A DNA stretch of 64,000 bases, from assembly GCA_022113835.1 (NCBI GenBank), contig JAILWY010000018.1, positions 16,329,501 through 16,393,500 of the forward strand, given 5' to 3'. Position numbers and translations under genes: made by a program. The notes below the pieces were generated by a model that saw only the letters and a list, made by a program, of their open reading frames with translations, made no database searches and was not told the origin of the DNA. The stretch's first letter is position 1; each line of letters starts with the position of its first letter. This document shows, piece after piece, positions 24,110-38,401 of this stretch. This stretch comes from Atopsyche davidsoni. Lineage: Eukaryota; Arthropoda; Insecta; Trichoptera; Hydrobiosidae.

Positions 24110-25060
24110 TAACCTTTACAATGATTTTTTAAAATTTATTAAAAGGTCCCTTATAACACCCATAAGTTTATTGAAAACATTTTTAATCAATTTCTACCTG
24201 GCAGGTGCATCATTAGTTTTGCATCTTATTATGTTACTCACATTAAAAGAAACCTTTGATGCATTTTGTAGGATTTGGGTTTACCAATGAGGCTGGTGGC
24301 CTTGTTCCTTGAAAGAATATCAAAGGCTGCCTCCTATCAGGATTGGTTTATAGATCAGACGAGTGGAGGTAGTCTAAGCAATACAATTGTTTGAAAGGAT
24401 CTTTTAAATATGCCCCGAGGACAGAGATTCACATGGCAGTTAATCTCATTTTCATGGACCACAAAAATCATGTAATTTTTATTGGTCTTCTCCAAAACTG
24501 CCGCCTATATCCCAGAGTATCACATGTGGTATTTTAATACTCTAAATCATGTTGAATTCAAGCTCCATGAAACAGTGAAAATGAAATTGTAAAATCCGTA
24601 ATTAAATCTAATGATGACTATTCCATTTTTTTACCTATTTTTTTTTCCATTGATAAAATATTTCTCACAATCAATAAAGAACCCTGTGTTCCTTAGGATT
24701 GCATTGTAAATCTTTTAATAGAGTTTTGTTGATTCCGCATCACATTGTTGGTGGGTGAATAATATTTGCAATGAAAAGGACCATTCTAAAAAATATTTTT
24801 ATTTTATTTATTGGTCACATTATTTTATTTAATGGTACACAGAAATAAAATCAAAGAAAAAATAAGTCTTGAGTGGGTATGTGGTTTTATGCTAGGGTGG
24901 CATAATTTTCGATGTCAAATTTATAAAATATAAATTAAAAGCTAACACTTACAAATATATTTGGCAGTTCAAATTATACTATCAAAACTAATACAGTTCA
25001 CACAGTAGTCATAGTAATGCTTTTAAATATCACAACACTGAAGATAATTTAGATATATGG
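24110..25060. other. Convergent intergenic spacer
   Basis: AT-rich 3' flanks of ING3 (+) and the copper monooxygenase gene (-), which converge here. I see no gene. Confidence 0.45.
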
Positions 25061-25065
25061 AATCT

Positions 25066-28000
25066 TTAAACGATGTTCGAAAACTGAGGTAGTAACTTGA
25101 TAAATATTGTTGTTAATAATACATAAAACACTAATGATGATCTCAAAGCTGTTGATCTGTTTTGTTGTAGTTTGTAATGACACTGCTTAGTAGGATTTTC
25201 AGTTGCTTCCGAAAATGTTGGGAAAACTGTAATTTCAATGGGCTGAAATAAAATATAAATTATTGTAACATTTTATTGAACTGTAGAAGTATATGGATGC
25301 TGAAAACCAAAATCCCTCGACCATCACACAATCATACAGCCGAGCATTTGAGAAAAGATAATTTTGAAATGAAATAAAATAAAACATGCCTTCTTGTTAT
25401 TGAAAATCCTGAGATCTTTTGCAAAATTTTAATATTTGTTAGTTTATTCAATAAAAATACTTTGAAATATTCAATCGTTAAAATAGTTGAGTTAAGTAAA
25501 GTAATTTTCCTTTTATATAGTTTGTTATAAAAATATGCACGCCTATATCACTAAAGTAAAATTGAAAAGAACATACCGCAGCCAACGTGTCGTCACGCTT
25601 ACGACAGAAAGTCATATGCTTGCCTTTATACAATGTATCTTCAATAGTTCTTGTCAAGATAGATTCACTCCAGGGAATTTCGTTAAGATGTTCAATAAAG
25701 GATTTATTCCTAAATTCTTCTGGTTCTTTTATGACTAATTGACCTGAAAAAAATAAAAAAACAGTTGCGTTAGAAGCATTCAGCAGTTAATATTGAGTAC
25801 CTATTTTAATAGACAGGCACTAAAGAGAGGATAATATTTAAATACTCACTTAGTAATTTGACACCGCGGTCATCTCCTTGAACTGCCGTTTCCTTGGAGC
25901 TCTTATTAAATCCAGGCTCAAATAAATCAGGATAGTTATCCAAGAATCTACAAATTATTGTAAGTATTATTATGATTTCAAGTTATATATTAGTAGATTA
26001 GGGGAGATGAGTGATAAAAATATTTACCCTGATACCATGAACATATTCTCCACTTGTTTCATGTCACTACCATAAAATTCTTTAACAGCAAATGTTTCGA
26101 AAAATTCTTTGACTGGAGTCATGGAATAGCAGCCGGTCAGAGGTGTCCGCGGATAGTGCAGAAGGAAGGCCAGGCACATCTCCTGGCGCTGGGAATACCC
26201 GCCCAGCGTGGGCTTCTGCCGATCAGTGGTGTCGTACGTGCATTCCGTTATTAGAGCGTCTCCAGGCCTCACATTCCTCTCTTCCCTCAAAATTTTTAAA
26301 TGGTGGACTTTTGAGTCATAATTATCTTCCTATAATTACAAAATAAATAACTTGGTTATAAAAAAATATCAGCTCTCCTTAATATAATCATTTTAATTTT
26401 TCAATAGTCTTATTTCAATTTCTTAAAATCTAACAAAAACTTAATCTGAAATAATTGATGACACTGTAACCAGTGTTATTATTATAATAAATAATTAATA
26501 TTGATGGCCAAAATAAATGCATTACGGTGCGCTTATACACTATACAAAAATATTACCTCGGCTATTTTAGGAAGCTCGTGACCATCCCTGATATGCCTCA
26601 GTGATAATTTTCGCCCAGCACTGTGTGAGTGTAAAAGTACCGATACAACATTAATTCCTTCCTCATTCAGCATCTGAAAAAAAATACAAATGATTTAATG
26701 GGAATTGTAATGTTATTTTTCATCAATCTGGATGTGTTGCACTCGAGTCAGTATCATCAATATAATTTCAAAGAAAACAATATCAGATGAAAGTCACTCA
26801 CCGGTACCTAGATCAGAATGACTATGTCGTGGCAAGAGTAAAGTACAAAAGCATTTTGTATTTGTTTTGAAATGAATGTATATCTACATGCATGTATATA
26901 TTAAAATAAGCTTTTATTGATTATACATACAGCAGAAGTGCATTTTTCTGAGCAGTATCCTGCCGAGTGGTACTTGGGCTGTCCCGGGGGCAGGACATGG
27001 AGGGCAGAGATGGTGATGCCGCTCACCATTAGTCCGGCATCATGCGGTCGCAGCTCCGGAGTATATAAGATTGTGAGTGTTGAATTATCCATTACTGTTC
27101 ACAAAATAGCAATTTTAAAAATCAATACATAGTAATATGAAGCATTATTACGGTAGGTTTGAAAAGCAGACTTTTTTTATACCTTTTTGTAGCGATGGGT
27201 TTTCGTAGTGCATTTCTAGCATATAATAGGTCACTCCATTAGGGTCACCGAACGGAATTCCTACATGTTCAGGGAAGATTTCACCTATAAACAAAAAAAT
27301 ATTGATTATAATAATTTGTAACTTTCAAAGTGGCATAATCGTTTATTTAATCACATAATACTAGAGCGTTCTGATGCTTTATTTTGAGGTTTTACTGTTT
27401 CTTTGTGGAATGCAATAGCATTTTACCTGTGCAAGAAATTACAAGTAATGTGTAGATTAAAATATATATATTATATTATTGATTTTTGTGAAGACCGTCC
27501 TCACAGGAAGTACGATTTTGCCTATACAGGTTTTATTAATTGATAATGATAAAGTACATTTTTTCAAATATTGAAAATTGATTAAAGAAACTCTCAGGAA
27601 AATATTATCGTGATTTGTGTGGGATTTGAACCCACCATCCCCAAGTTTACATGGTCGGTGCATTACCAATTATACCAATGAATCACTGGTACTAAGCAAG
27701 AATTTTTAACAATCATATCCTATAAGTGAAACAACGTACTTATTATGCCAATCAAATATTGTGTGACTTGCAATACTAGACTTTTAACCCTGAAGTACTG
27801 AGTGAAGCATTTAAATCCGATCTGGATATTATTATTTATAAAGTCTATTTAATTGTGGTGGGGATGTGGGTTCAAATCCCACACAAATCACAATGATATT
27901 TTTCTGAGAGTTTCTTTAACCAATTTTCAATATTTTAAAAAATGTACTCAATCATTATCAATATATATATATATTATATTCCTACGTCAAGTTCAGCATT

Positions 28001-31000
28001 TATAAAAATATTTGGGCCATACTTTTACATCATTGACCATCAAAGGGAGACTTTTACAAAATGTGTTGCTATTCAACGATTTGAAAAGACAAGGATCCAA
28101 CGCCTGCCCCATCTGGGGTTACATCGCACCTGAGAGGCTCAAGCCCATAGGTGGCCAACCCATGGGCCATATTATTTATTTTTTATTTTTGGCCCGCAGA
28201 GCATATGCAAACATTTTTTTTTTATTGTATATAAAACCACCAATAGAATATTCCATTGAGCGTAGTTCGTATCATATCATATATATGGAAGTAGCCCAGT
28301 TTCATCTCAATTTATCTCACAGTCAATCTCATTTCATTAATTTGTCCCGGCAGCTAAAAAAGGTTGGCCACCCATGCTCAAGTCCCTTCAGGTCATCCAG
28401 AGCAAACTGCTACGATGGGCACTGAACGCCCCGTGGTTCGTCCAAAATGCCCAACTCCACAGGGAAACAAAGAATAAGACGATCCACGAGGTCATCATCG
28501 ACCTCGCCCACTCCTTCCAAATATCAACCCCCCTAGTTCCAAACCCTTCCTTTAGCCACCTACTAGAGTACAACCTAGAAGATTGCCTCTACCAAAAAAG
28601 GCCAAAAGCCACCCCCACCCCCTCCCCGCCCCGCAATCCCACCACCCACAACACATAACCCCACGGTGACACACGTCACCAAGTAAGTCTGAAGTTGTCC
28701 AAAGAAAAAAAAAACTATTTTTTCTTGTTCCGCCGAAAACACTATATACATTAGCATTAGCAGAAAGGACAAGGATCAGGTCGCAATACCTTTGCGGCCG
28801 ACGGCCCATGCGGCGACGGGCGCGAGGCACGCGGCCCACTCCCTTGGGGCGTCAGGGCCCTCGAAGCCGGGGCCCGCGGCCCAGCGCTCCCACTGCGCGG
28901 CCTCGGCGCCGCCCGTCTCGCACTCCTGCAGCACGGCGTGGCGGGCGTGCGCCCCCATGCCCACGCTGAAGCCCGCCATGTGGTGCTTGCGCCCCAGCGC
29001 GGGCGCCTTCACGATGCGGCACCAGAACATCGTGGCCACGTTCTCCGGGATCTCAAACTGAAATTCAAATTCACGATTTCAGGTCTCTGCTCTTGAAGCT
29101 GACCCGGGGGCAGTCCGATACCTTTCAAATTTTTTTTTTACTCGAGACTAGAAACTCGCTTTCTTGTGGGATGTATTTTTCGTCAGCGGTAGTCGATCCG
29201 TTGCTGAATTCAAAAGGGAGCCCAGAAACCATGGGGATTTGCGGCACATTTTACGACCGAACCTACATAAAAATCACACAATGCACTTTCCGATCTCTCA
29301 AGGACCTTCGTCGATGTAATCGAGTAGGCCAGGGTGCATAATAAAAACGGCAATACGACCGTCGTGTATTGTTACTTTACAGCCTCCTCGAAAAGACCCT
29401 GCAATATAAAGCTGCGGTTGGGCGCATAGTATGCTTCTGCTACCTGTTCGAGTATATCGCTGCAAGCATTTGATTAGTAATCTATAATAATAATTTTCAT
29501 TGTGTGTGTGTGTGTATGAATGTTTAATTTTTTTCATTTTTTGGTTCTCTATAGAATATCTTAAAATATACAACGCTGATTTTTTGCATGTAAGTTTTTC
29601 CGCAATTATGTGCTGAATTTCAATGTGTACGAATTATAGGATTCTGTTGTTCACCGCGAGAATTTCAAATTTAGAATTTTTCAAATAAAGAACAGTGATG
29701 CGTTGTTAGTGACACGAAATGTGACACAAATGTCAAGCAATGAATTGGAAGGAAAACGTGAGTAGCGTCTTTTTAAAATTCGAGCACCCAGCTATTCGAG
29801 TATTCAGCCAAACATATGTTCAAACACTATTGCATCGTTCATCGAATACGTCATTCTGTGACGGGTTACATTTATAGTAATTGTTATAAAATGTATCGGA
29901 GAAGATAAGGGTACTCACGTTGTTGACGGCGATGTTCCACTCGCGGAAGCGGCGGTCGGCTGGAGGGCGCGGGGCCCGGGGAGGGGCCAGCAGGCGCAGC
30001 GCCTGGCTGCCGCGCCACCCCAGCCAGCCCGCGCCCCGAGGGTCGCCCTCGCCCACCGCCCACTGCACCTGCAGCTCCGAACCCTGGAACCAGACGAGGC
30101 TTATGAGCAAGGCACCCGAGGACACAGAATGACCGAATCGACTCGGGCGATTGATACAATTAGACCTTCTGCAGTCTGAAGTGACAGGCTGCCGGAAGCG
30201 AGGAGTTGCAAAAACAACAGAGAAATTGTAATCGGATGCGGGATTTAAACAAAAAAAGTAGCTCACCTACTTTTTACCTGAGCAGTGCAAAATAGACTAT
30301 TTAGTTCTGTAGTAAGGTACAATACAATATTTGCACCACTTCAATGGTGATGCATTTTTAATTCCCTCGGTGGATTCAATCCGCCAGGCAATTTATTTTT
30401 CAGGCTATCCTACCCTTTATTTAATTTCTAGCGTGTTGAATAAAATTTTCTTTGCCAGCGTTTGATCGTTCACATGGTGTGGATGAGCCTTAAATTTAAT
30501 TATTAATTTTCTTTATACAATTAGCAAAAATTATCTCGGGAGAATTTTTCGCAGGAGAGCGTCAAAGGTTCATTAATTTTTTTTGGACGCCACCCGAGCT
30601 TCAGAGTCGGGCGGTTGAGGAGTGGAGGCACTCACCCCGAGTACGACGTCGTCAGGGTCGCAGGTGTCGAGCGGCCGGCGCACCTCCACCACCAGGTGCG
30701 TGCTGTTCCGGACGGCGAAGACCAGCTCGTAGTCCTGCGAGTGGTCCGTCATGGGCACGCCGTCCACCAAGTGGCAGTCCTGCAATACAAAATTCACTAA
30801 TTAATATCGGGATGATACATCATTTGTTTAAAAAAAATAATTTTAAGATTCTTTATTGTCTATTAGTTCTCAGGGCTACGCATACAATACTGTGTATGGC
30901 TATCCCTTATTCTGCGCTCAGGTTGTGGGGCTTACAAGGTGTGACTTAGGTGGCAGCGTACATGAATTTATCTATTTTCGTTTAGGGAAAGTATAGTATG

Positions 31001-34000
31001 TATAAAAAAGCCCTTAACATAATTTTGTTTATAGTAAGATATTATGTGCAGTACGTGTGATTACGTGAGATTGATTTTGATTACCACTTTTAATATATCA
31101 AACTCGTTTAAATTGCTGGTTAGAGGAAATAGAAAGCAAGTAGGTATATAATCAAAAGGAAAAGACGATTAAGATTCAATAAGCCTTTGATGTCTTAATT
31201 GGATTTCTTTTTTTTTTGCATTTTCATTAGCCAAAACTAGCGTGTAAATAAAATAAATTGAAAAATTCAAGACGTTAAGACAAAAACACTAAATTAATTA
31301 TGGAAAGGCGTTTTAATGATACTTACTTCTAAAGTTTTAAAATAGGCACACAGGGAGCGCAAGTTACTAATGTCGGCGTACGAAACTTATAATTTTATAC
31401 TTTTACGTACAATTTTTCGAAATAAACATGACATTTTGTCTGTCTGGCGTGGATTAACCATTAAGTAACAAAGCACGTGCTTAAGGCGCCACAAGGAGGG
31501 GGCACCAGAAGAGAGCTTTTCCAACAAGGTGAAATGGTGCAGGTGACAGGTGAATCAAAAGCTCCCCCTTGTTGACGACACCTTTCATGAATCACCTTTT
31601 TGATAGGCCGAGTCATTCATTGAGGTTATCTCACAGTATGCACTCACGTTATTTATTTTTTTCATATACTGAACACAGCTACCAGTTTTTTTTTTTTTAA
31701 TTCATCTGTCTTTCTGCTTTATAGAGCACAATAGTTATTAAAATTCAGAGCACCTCTTTGCGCAATTTGAGTACGTCTCACGTTTATGATTAATTCACGA
31801 TTCAGAAAATTTCACGTGGCATTGATAGACATCTTTGTCGCAAAAAAAATCTAGACGGAAGTGGGTTTATAATAAATCATTAATTTTATTTATAACAAAA
31901 AAATAATAATAAAAATATTGAGCTTATAGAACGTACAGCAGTTTTGTAGAAACGGTTCACCTGTGAACTTATTGAAGGTGCAAACTATTATATGATATTT
32001 GGTATGATGAATAATTTCAGGTGGCAGGACTAGATTATATTTGTTTTGATATTATAAAGAGTTAAAAAAAACATAGCCTGAGTCGAATCGAAGAACTGCG
32101 CGTGCTTTTATTGTGTATTGTAATGGGCTGTAAGTGTGTATTTAACTCACAACTCAGCTGTCTACGGTAGCTTCAATAATTATAGTCAGGGAAGCTTGCG
32201 GTTGCAAAGATGTTTGAGTATTGTTAATCGTTTTAACATATGTTAGTTCTATTCTTGGTCTAAGAAATGTTTTGCTAAATTCTTGCCAATTTAAAACGCT
32301 GAAAACATAATATAAAAAAGTAAATAAAAAAACAAAAAATAATAATTCGTTATGAATATTTCTTTGTTTTGTGTTTTCTTCTAAATTGGTTTGAATTGTA
32401 ATGATGACTTGCTGAATTATGCCAATAAAAGTAATAATTCCAACAAAAAAAAATGACTATAAAATAAATGTGGATGGAATAAAGATACCATTATCGTCGA
32501 CGGGTACATCTGCACCGGATGTGATGGAGCGTGACGATTTTTTACTCCATTTTTTATATGAATATGTTTACCGTTTGCTTCAATCGTTTTTGTTTACGGT
32601 ATATTGCTACAGCTTTTAATTGGAATTTGCATGACATTCATGATATTAGATTAAAGCATTCAAAGTTCACGCTAATGATAATGTTAAGTGTGCGTCTATT
32701 TGTGTAATTAATTAATTAGTCGCATTCAATTCCATTAGAGCGTTCGTTTACTCGACAAGGAGTGGGTTGAGTTATCGCGATTAGATGACGATCGTGAGTT
32801 TGACCTTCTGCCGTTTGATCTTCCTTTGGAATAAGTAGGCACTCATTTCACCGATCAAAATATACGGTTTCTACGTTATGTTCGCACGATTAGGGAAAAT
32901 GTAATTAATTTATTAAAAGTCGGCTAATTATAAAAGAATTTGATGTTACAATGCGGGAGTCCCATTGTCTGCTCCATGGAAGCCATTAGGATTGTACTTG
33001 CGCCGCGGCGGGCCGTGGCAACCCAACTCTTCTCACGAAACCTCGGAAGCCTCGGGTCCGGGCCAGGCTCACTCCTCGTTATGGAAGTCCAGCTGATTTC
33101 CACTAAAAATGCATCATGTCACCCAACATTCCTAAATCCAGCTAAATTTAATTAAAATCACAAATCAGGACATTGTATGATCTTCTGTTAATATTTTCTA
33201 CTATAATAGATACAGTTATGTCTGGGTCTCTCACGAAGTTTGTAACTCTAATAAAAACATAATAATCATATATTCATTTAAAATCAAATTATTTTTTTTT
33301 TTTAATGAATATTCGTTTATATTATTTGTAAAGGGTTGTTAAAAGCCGTTCAGATTAAAGAGTAAGATCAAAAAAAAACCTCCAACTTGCGTCGCGGTTT
33401 GCATAGACTGTGCTACTACAGTGAGGTGTGTATAGTAGGGTCAAAGATGTACGAATAAGTACTCAAAATGTGAACCATTATGCCATCAACCCTGTACAAT
33501 CTATACTCCTGCTTCTCTCTTAAAGGTTTTTGCATTTAAACGAATAAAAAATACACACGTGACCTACATGCATTTGCAATCAAAAGTGGGAGCAATATTA
33601 TCTCTACTGATTATAAGCTAAACCACTTCAATCAATCAATGCTCTTGTAAAGCTTCGGAATATCTCACTCCCCTCCATAGCCTTGTAACAGGAAGGAAAT
33701 AGAATATAGTACACAAGTTAATTGGGTTATCTCAAATGGCTCGTGTTTCAAGTGTTTGTCACCTCTAATGTTAACGCTTCTAGTGAGCTAAGTTTTACAA
33801 ACAATATTGAATATTTCAATCTAGTCAAGTGAGTGTTGGCCAGTATTAAAAAAAAATGTTTTCTCGTGTTGGTTTTGAGGTAAGTTTCGGATTCGACAGA
33901 CACCTCGTGTTGCGGGGAGGACTGCCTGCGAGTCTAATTGGTTTTGGGGAGACCGAGTCGGTAGTTAGTGGGAATCACGTAGAGCCGACGTGCCGTAATT

Positions 34001-37000
34001 ACTGAGGAATGTTTATGTTTTATAGGAAATTGCCCATCAAACTGAGGTGCACCCGTAGTAGCCAACGTTTACTACCTTATAAATAGTCGAGCAGCGAATA
34101 ATAATGATAATATTTACTTGTTTAATTATCCTAAAAAATATATGTTTGAACTATATCGATGCAATTACTTAAATAACTGTATAAGGACCCGACGACCCAC
34201 TACACTATTTTTCCCTTAGAAAACCATGAACACTGGCTTAGCATGAGTATATGCTCAGTGAAATGGTCGCCAACCTTCTCTGAAGAGAGGGCACTTGATG
34301 AAGAAGATTTGAACTACATTTAAATATTTTTTTTAAAGAATATTTATATATTCATGAAATACCTGAGAAATAAATTAAATAAAAATAAATCTTCACCAAT
34401 AATGATAGACGCACTTTGATTTTGAGTACGATTTGATATTTTTATATTGAGTGTGGAATGTAAATATATATTAATATTCAATACTTTTTCTGCGTAAAAT
34501 TTCGATGTAAAATCTCTGATGAAATGTTTATGTATTGGGTGTTGTGTTATTTTAAGAAACAGAATGACTATGAGATCAGATACAGTATGTCTAATTATAT
34601 CTAAACATGAAATATATTGACACTGTTTTAATTAAGATTTAATGCTTAAAAAGTTTTTAACTGGTGCTTACCAGGGTTACTTGTCGTCAATATTTGACAG
34701 TCTGTCAATACTATTCTTAAAAGTTTACTGATCATAATTGCACGATCAAGTTAGTAATAATGTGCAATTCTCGTGAAGAAAGTTTCTGTTAATATTAAAT
34801 TTATAAAAAAAGGTTTACATTACAAGCTAATGTGTTGTTAACAATTCTGTCGTGGCACAAGCTGTCATGAATGCTACTTTTTCAAATAGATTTACGACTA
34901 GCTGCCAGATTAGCATGCGAAGAATAGTGTATCACACAGAAGACTTAATCAACTAATGCTTTATTACGAAAGTTGAAATACATATTTTTAAAATATTAAA
35001 GTACGGTGAGTAAATCGAAAATAAAACTTTGCAGATGTTGTAGTATCAACTTGATTGAAAATAAAACGTAGCCCCAAAACAGAACGCACAGCCAACTGTT
35101 CAACAATTCTAAAGGTTTTTTTCTTTCGCCATAGGACGGTAGGGACAATACTACCTTTTTTGTTCTGAGCTAGCTGACGTGTGTATTCTGAAAAATAACT
35201 ATCCAAGAATGAGGCGAAAACGACTCGCAGGGGCGGCGAGGAGAGGGTAGTTCAGGGTTGCGTTTAAATTGAGACAATTGGAGATTCAGATATTATATTT
35301 ACACAAATAATGTAAGTAGAATTCCAAATACTATCTGAAGAGTGTCTATCATTTTGCATGTGATTCAGAGTAGATATAATTACACAAAGGAAATACACGA
35401 TGCTTACACAATAGGACAGGCGACAGGCGCGTTTGGTAACAATCAAAAACAAACAAAGGCGTTGTCAGAAAATAACCACAAGTAAAAGATAAGCTTTGCT
35501 TAAAAAGTGACGTCATTATCATAAAGGGTTTTTCAGTATAATTTGAGAGATATTTTTTTAAACATAACCTTTGTTCTTTGCACTTATTGTGCGAAGGGTG
35601 GTATCGGCTAAATGATCGTCGAATTAAAATATAAAATAATACAATGAAAATAAAATAGTTGATCAAGTTAAAGAAATCACACAAGTAACCAAAAAACTGA
35701 AGTAAATATAAAATAAAATTTATAATAATAATACTAAAGCCCTATATGAAAAGGATATACTTCCTAACCATTCTTCCGGCCCAACATCTCAGCAGAATCA
35801 TTGTATAGAAAGAGCTGCGGTGACTAATTGCTCGATATTTTCTTTTATACAGTATAAAAACAATATATTGTCGGCAGAGTAGCAAAACAGTTCATTTTAT
35901 TAGTATATTTTCATCAATTTTATTAGTGTATCCACATCGATTTGTTACTGTGCATTTATCTAGTGTCTTGTAGGAGAAAAATGTACATCACCTGCTGTAT
36001 TCCGTAGCTTTGTCAGCAAGGCAACCGTGTTAACAAATCACATATGCACATGCTTTTTTATATCTCGGATTCATGTTACGAATAAAGCTCATTGTGTACG
36101 TCGCGACACGACATGCGACCAATTTGCAAAAGAAAAAAAATATACAGACGCTATTGGCTGATTGCTAATCGGTCGCAAGTAGTGTCGCTGAGTGTGTAGA
36201 GGTCTTTACGTTATATACATATTATTATGCTATTTGTGAGGTTGAGTTTGAGACTTTTATTGAATGTTGAAGGCTGCATATTTGACTTGATTTTGTATGT
36301 AGTTTTGAGGTCGTTAATGTATAAGCGAAGTGAGACAGCCCTGGGGGCGCAGGCTGTCCCGGCCGGGTGTTCTGCAGCTGCTCCGGGCAAGCCAGCTGCG
36401 GCGACCCCGCCGGCCGTGGCGCGCGCCCCGCCGTCTCTCGCATTCCGCCGACGAAAACAACCCGAATAATTATCAAACAACGCAGTTTTGATGATCTAGA
36501 AACCTTCTTTCTAGATCATCAAAATTTGCGAAAAATCGAGTCCAATCGAGCCTGTACTACTCGACTGATACTCGACTAGAAAAAAAGGTTTCTTGATGAT
36601 CTAGAAACCTGAGAAATTCAAAGTACACAGCCGTCGACAAGCGACATAAACAATGATAAAACCAGGGAAGGTGGAAAAAAAAAGTATTATAAAATATCGT
36701 GAAACATTATATCACTGGTTTGGAAGTAAAATTTAATATCACCCGACATACTGGAGATAATAAGTTCTCTTATATTCATGGCTCGATTCCACTAAATGAT
36801 CTAGTGAGGACAGGGTTTTGAGGCAAGGGTTACAACGAAATTCACAGACGTGATTCTAAGACTAGAAGCTATTTATATATTTTTCATCCTGGAATATATT
36901 ATACATAAAGTCAACAGATATTAAATATAAGCATTTCATGTATTTTCTTTAGAGCAAATTAAATGTAAGCTTGAGTGCGTTTACATTGATAACGAATATA

Positions 37001-38367
37001 TATTTCCTTTATTCAGAAATATGGATACACTCAAAATATTATCGATTCGCGCATGAAACGACGAGAAGTAACCTGCATTTTTAATAACAATAACTAAATA
37101 TAAAGCATATTTTTCGTAGTTATTAATTATTCTCAGTAAATGACGTCAAATCTACACTATAAGCAGACGTGTCGAGTCCGCATTACACGAAAATTCACGT
37201 ATGGATTTTTTTCTTCATTTTATATTTAACAAGGCACCAGAGCTTGTTTTGAATAAAAAAATGAATCGACAAAGCACGACGACAATGTGGATTATTTTGA
37301 AATTCAATGCACGTAAATGTGTTTTGCTAAATCGCGAAAAACAAGACATCTGCGAACACGGGCGGTTAGCGCGGGCACCTGGGAGAAGTAATTTAGTGAA
37401 GGCATTCACGGCAACCGGCGTGGAAGAGAGAGGGTGCGGCAGGGAAATACACAATTCATAAACTTTAGGATACAAGGTTAGGCGATTTAACAGAAGGATG
37501 CATTGTAAAGAAGGGAGTTAACGATGTCTGCAGATATTCGGGTTTGCTTGAATGGATACCCGATTCTCGACCGGATACATGTTACGTTCACTCATTTTTC
37601 AAAGAAATAATTTATAAATTTAAAAACATGTTTTTGAACCGTGGCATACATTTTGTTGGATACGCTATTATATATATATATATATATTTTTGTTGAAAAC
37701 TGATCACAATACACTCTCAATAAACCGAGGGATTCTATTGCGATTTACGAGACAACACGTACATTCGATGGCGATAGCTGAAAAAGATCAATCTTTATCT
37801 ATCTAGTGCTGCGTACACTCTCGCCGGTCATACAATCGAAAATAAAACTACTTTGTACGAACAAGGAAAAGTGACTTGTTAAATATTTATAAAATATATC
37901 ACTCTGCAAGTATACTACATGGGGTACTAAAATACTTCGGATATTGTATTTCCTTTCTGCGTGTTTTCTCCGTAAAAAAGACAATATTTTTTCACAAAAC
38001 GGACGGAAGCTTTCTTGGCTGTAGCTTTCTGCAGCTGACAGTGTTTGATCGTTTCGCCATAGATCGGATATGAGCCACGCGTCAGCTCCGACAGCACAAT
38101 GCCTTTCTCTGGTGGTATTGTTATTCCCATTATCTACGATTAGATGGACACCTGAGAATAAATCGGCACTATCACTTGAAGTATATTAAACACATAAAGA
38201 CGAAGAGAAATGAAACTGGAAAGATTTCAACAAATCGCAGACTGCTTACTCTTTTAGCATTTTATTATACTCAAAGAAGAATATGCATAGGAGACTATTG
38301 CGTATTCATACGATAGAGCATATGTGATGCTTTTGACGATTATATGTTCCTCTGTTGTTTTCATTCT

Positions 38368-38401
<34 letters not shown>

